From an uncultured Clostridia bacterium (GTDB lineage: Bacteria > Bacillota > Clostridia > TANB77 > CAG-508), in NCBI GenBank assembly GCA_934183325.1, contig CAKPSH010000015.1, positions 1-33,273 on the forward strand: a stretch of 33,273 bases of DNA, read 5' to 3'. How positions within the stretch are numbered: position 1 is the first letter of the stretch; each line of letters opens with the position of its first letter. A program made the translations under genes and the position numbers. This document shows positions 31,271 through 33,273 of this stretch, piece by piece. The notes beneath the pieces are model-generated. The model did no database searches. It was not told the DNA's origin and worked only from the letters and a program-made list of their open reading frames with translations.

Positions 31271-32644
31271 ATGATAAAAAACGCATTTGCATATGTGACG
31301 AGAAAGAAATTAAAATCAATAATAATAATGTTAGTTATTTTAACTATGTCAACACTTAGTTTGATTAGCTTGTCAATTAAGGAGGCTACAAATAAAGCTT
31401 CAGAAGAAACTTTTAAAAATATAACAAATAGTTTTACAATGGAAATAAACAGAAGAACGAATTTGGGTACTCCAAGAGGAGGCGGAAACATAAAAGGAAA
31501 AGACATAAAAAAAATAGCTGAATCTAGTGATATTTACGATTTTGTAAAAAGGATAAACAGTGTAGCTGATTTAGTGGATTATGATATTATAGAAACACAA
31601 TCTACAATTGCAAATCAATCTACCGAAAGAGCACAAAATTTCAAAAGAACTGTAATGCTAACAGGAGTTAATGATTCATCAAAGGAAAATAAATTTGTTT
31701 CAGGAGTTTACAAATTAATTGAAGGAGAACATATAGAAAATCAAGATAAAAATAAAATATTAATGCACATAGATTTAGCTAAAAAAAATAATTTGAAACT
31801 TGGAGATAAGATAAAATTAAAATCTAATTTATTTGATGCTGACAATGAGAAAGGTGCAAATGAAACGGTAGAAGTAGAAATAAAAGGATTATTTGATGGA
31901 CATAATAATAGTAATGTAAGTTCAGCACAAGAACTATATGAAAACACATTGATAACTGATATTGATACAGCAGCTAAGGTTTACGGAAATACTGAGGACA
32001 CTGCTGTATATCAAGATGCAACATTTTTTGTAAAAGGAAACAAAAATATTGATAAAATAATCAGTGATATTGAAAAACTTGATATAAATTGGAAACAATA
32101 TACTTTAGTTAAAAGCTCATCAAATTATCCATTATTGCAGCAATCAATATCCGGAATATATTCAATGGCTAATAAATTATTTATTGGTTCATTAATATTT
32201 GCAGGTATTACTGTTTCTTTATTATTATTTTTATGGATGAATGCCAGAAAAAGAGAAATTGCCATTTTTTTGTCATTAGGTATTTCAAAAATTAAGATTT
32301 TTGGACAATTTGTGTTTGAATTGCTATTTATATCTATTCCAGCATTTATAGGTTCATATTTCTTGGCTACCTACACAGGAAATATTCTTGGAAATACTAT
32401 GCTAAGTAAAGTTACTGAAAACATAACAAAACAAATAGCCAAACAATCAATGTCTAGTCAACTTGGCGGGGGAGCTGAAGTTGATGGCTTTAATAAAACT
32501 CTAACAAATTTAGACATTAATATATTGCCAAAAACAATATTATATGTTGTTTTGTTTATGTCTTTAATACTTATAGTGTCTTTAATAATATCATCAATAA
32601 GCATTTTAAGGAAAAGTCCAAAAGAGTTGCTAAATGATAAATAA
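31271..32644 (+). CDS. FtsX/MacB-type ABC transporter permease (second, Vex3-like)
   Basis: This 457-residue permease has the same layout as the first: an N-terminal helix (about 15-35), an extracellular domain (about 40-300) and three C-terminal helices, with 'REIAIFLSLGISKIKIFGQF' near 334 aligning with the same place in the first permease. The two are paralogues that probably form a heterodimer with the ATPase. A polar insert of about 20 residues rich in Ser, Gly and Gln (SMSSQLGGGAEVDG) lies near 395-408, in the last periplasm-side loop, and is absent from the partner. I start it at the ATG at 31271, 6 bases after AGGAGGG, rather than at the GTG three bases earlier. Substrates of this type include peptides and lipids. 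Confidence 0.88.
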   Translation: MIKNAFAYVTRKKLKSIIIMLVILTMSTLSLISLSIKEATNKASEETFKNITNSFTMEINRRTNLGTPRGGGNIKGKDIKKIAESSDIYDFVKRINSVADLVDYDIIETQSTIANQSTERAQNFKRTVMLTGVNDSSKENKFVSGVYKLIEGEHIENQDKNKILMHIDLAKKNNLKLGDKIKLKSNLFDADNEKGANETVEVEIKGLFDGHNNSNVSSAQELYENTLITDIDTAAKVYGNTEDTAVYQDATFFVKGNKNIDKIISDIEKLDINWKQYTLVKSSSNYPLLQQSISGIYSMANKLFIGSLIFAGITVSLLLFLWMNARKREIAIFLSLGISKIKIFGQFVFELLFISIPAFIGSYFLATYTGNILGNTMLSKVTENITKQIAKQSMSSQLGGGAEVDGFNKTLTNLDINILPKTILYVVLFMSLILIVSLIISSISILRKSPKELLNDK

Positions 32645-32743
32645 AACGGACGATTTTACACATTTTCAAAATTACTTACATTTTATAAAAAATATATAGA
32701 CAAATACAATAAAAATTTAGTAGTTTATTATAAGGGATTAGAT

Positions 32744-33070
32744 ATGAATAAAGAGGAAATAATAAAATATTGCTTAACACTAAAAAATACATATAAAGAT
32801 TGTCCATTTTCAGATGACTTTGAATCTGTAACAATGAAACATTGCAAAAATAAAAAGTGGTTTGCATTATTAATGAATGTAAATAATAAATTGTATCTTA
32901 ATGTAAAAACTGATCCAAACTATTCGGACATATTAAGAAATACATATGATTATATAATACCGGCATATCACATGAATAAAGAACACTGGAATACAATTAT
33001 TATAGATGAAAAAGTAGACAATAATTTAGTAAAAGAATTGATAGAACAAAGTTATGTATTGACAAAATAA
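32744..33070 (+). CDS. MmcQ/YjbR-family protein
   Basis: This 108-residue cytoplasmic protein has a CyaY-like alpha-beta fold. Family features are 'YCLTLKNTYKDCPFSDDFESV' at about 9-29, 'WFALLM' at 39-44, LNVKTDPNYSDILR at about 52-65, PAYHMNKEHWNTI at about 73-85 and a final amphipathic helix. These are the standard conserved blocks. Members are annotated as DNA-binding, though the basis is thin. AAGGG lies upstream of the ATG. It stands alone, with a terminator shared with the convergent HxlR gene. Confidence 0.88.
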   Translation: MNKEEIIKYCLTLKNTYKDCPFSDDFESVTMKHCKNKKWFALLMNVNNKLYLNVKTDPNYSDILRNTYDYIIPAYHMNKEHWNTIIIDEKVDNNLVKELIEQSYVLTK

Positions 33071-33074
33071 AGTT

Positions 33075-33105
33075 AAAATAGCAGTTTTATTTACTGCTAT
33101 TTTTG
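33075..33105. terminator. bidirectional terminator overlapping the HxlR stop codon
   Basis: AAAATAGCAG (33075-33084) pairs with CTGCTATTTT (33094-33103), followed by a short T run. It serves the MmcQ gene on the plus strand. It also overlaps the TAG stop of the convergent HxlR gene, so that gene terminates directly at its end. Confidence 0.8.
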
Positions 33106-33273
33106 CATTTCACGATAATTATTTCCCCATTGAACCATAGAATCTAAAATTGGTTTCAAACTCCAACCAGTATCTGTAAGAGAATATTCAACTCTGGGTG
33201 GAACTTCAGCAAAAACTTCACGATGAATAAGATTAGATTTTTCCATATCTCTTAAATTATTAGTAAGAACTTT
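33097..33273 (-). CDS. HxlR-family regulator, C-terminal part
   Basis: Only the last 58 residues are in the window; the gene continues beyond 33273. The visible part reads KVLTNNLRDMEKSNLIHREV, then 'PPRVEYSLTDTGWSLKPIL' and a final helix, 'MVQWGNNYREMQK'. This is the wing and C-terminal helix of the HxlR winged-helix domain. In this family 'VEYSLT-x-x-G' is strongly conserved. Such regulators often respond to aldehydes or oxidants and control divergent genes lying further right. It was found by reading the minus strand at the window edge. Confidence 0.9.
   Translation of the reverse strand, partial: KVLTNNLRDMEKSNLIHREVFAEVPPRVEYSLTDTGWSLKPILDSMVQWGNNYREMQK

Noticed and set aside
1..33273. 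A non-standard code with TGA read as Trp
   Set aside because: TGA works as a stop in tight overlaps (4765-4767, 5728-5730), and Trp is encoded by TGG throughout.
1..33273. CRISPR array, tRNA, rRNA or insertion sequence
   Set aside because: No regularly spaced repeats, tRNA-like cloverleaf, rRNA segment or transposase was found on reading both strands.

Overview
This window reads as the chromosome of an uncultured, very AT-rich Bacillota (Clostridia-like, probably gut-associated). The basis is the AT-biased codon use, strong AGGAGG-type ribosome sites, TTGnnn-17-TAnnnT promoters, a relic of the sporulation gene for dipicolinate synthase subunit B, and protein families typical of that group. 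The standard genetic code fits. No rRNA, tRNA, CRISPR array or insertion sequence was found.

Layout. (1) 1-3041: guaA (GMP synthase), then three small minus-strand genes of unknown function. They look richer in G+C than their surroundings, each has its own hairpin terminator, two of those hairpins are identical, and the three proteins share a weak C-terminal pattern. (2) 3219-7190: a plus-strand locus for secreted fibres. It holds a TasA/camelysin-like protein, a second TasA-like gene broken by one extra base in an A8 run, a SipW-type (Ser-His) signal peptidase, a third TasA-like protein and a beta-helix surface protein. Most of these genes overlap by a few bases. (3) 7214-9492: a frameshifted dipicolinate synthase B gene, another solitary small minus-strand gene and a tyrosine recombinase. 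(4) 9692-14477: a HAD hydrolase with a CPBP protease; an orphan membrane-anchored WHH nuclease; a MerR regulator followed by a membrane protein with a possible C-terminal HTH and a nicotinamidase-like hydrolase; and an unknown gene. (5) 14602-17293: a compact operon of thioesterase, Ca2+/Na+ antiporter, HAD-like protein and nucleoside phosphorylase. (6) 17414-19922: copZ-copA for copper export, with a palindrome between the -35 and -10 boxes. (7) 19983-26066: a wrecked cupin gene, a fifth small minus-strand gene, a frameshifted unknown gene, two convergent paralogues joined by a long palindrome, a large HExxH metalloprotease and a possible ADP-ribosyltransferase-like protein. (8) 26239-33273: RhuM-Fic, an MBL hydrolase, a pentapeptide protein, a SanA-like DUF218 protein, a permease-ATPase-permease exporter of Vex type, an MmcQ/YjbR protein and the C-terminus of an HxlR regulator.

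Two themes stand out. The SipW/TasA/beta-helix locus looks like a dedicated export and assembly unit for a surface fibre. Four genes are also broken: three carry a single extra base, two of these in A8 runs, and the fourth has a nonsense codon plus an internal deletion. That pattern could mean gene decay, slippage-based expression or consensus errors, and the sequence alone cannot decide between them. All functional calls are from reading motifs; no database search was run.
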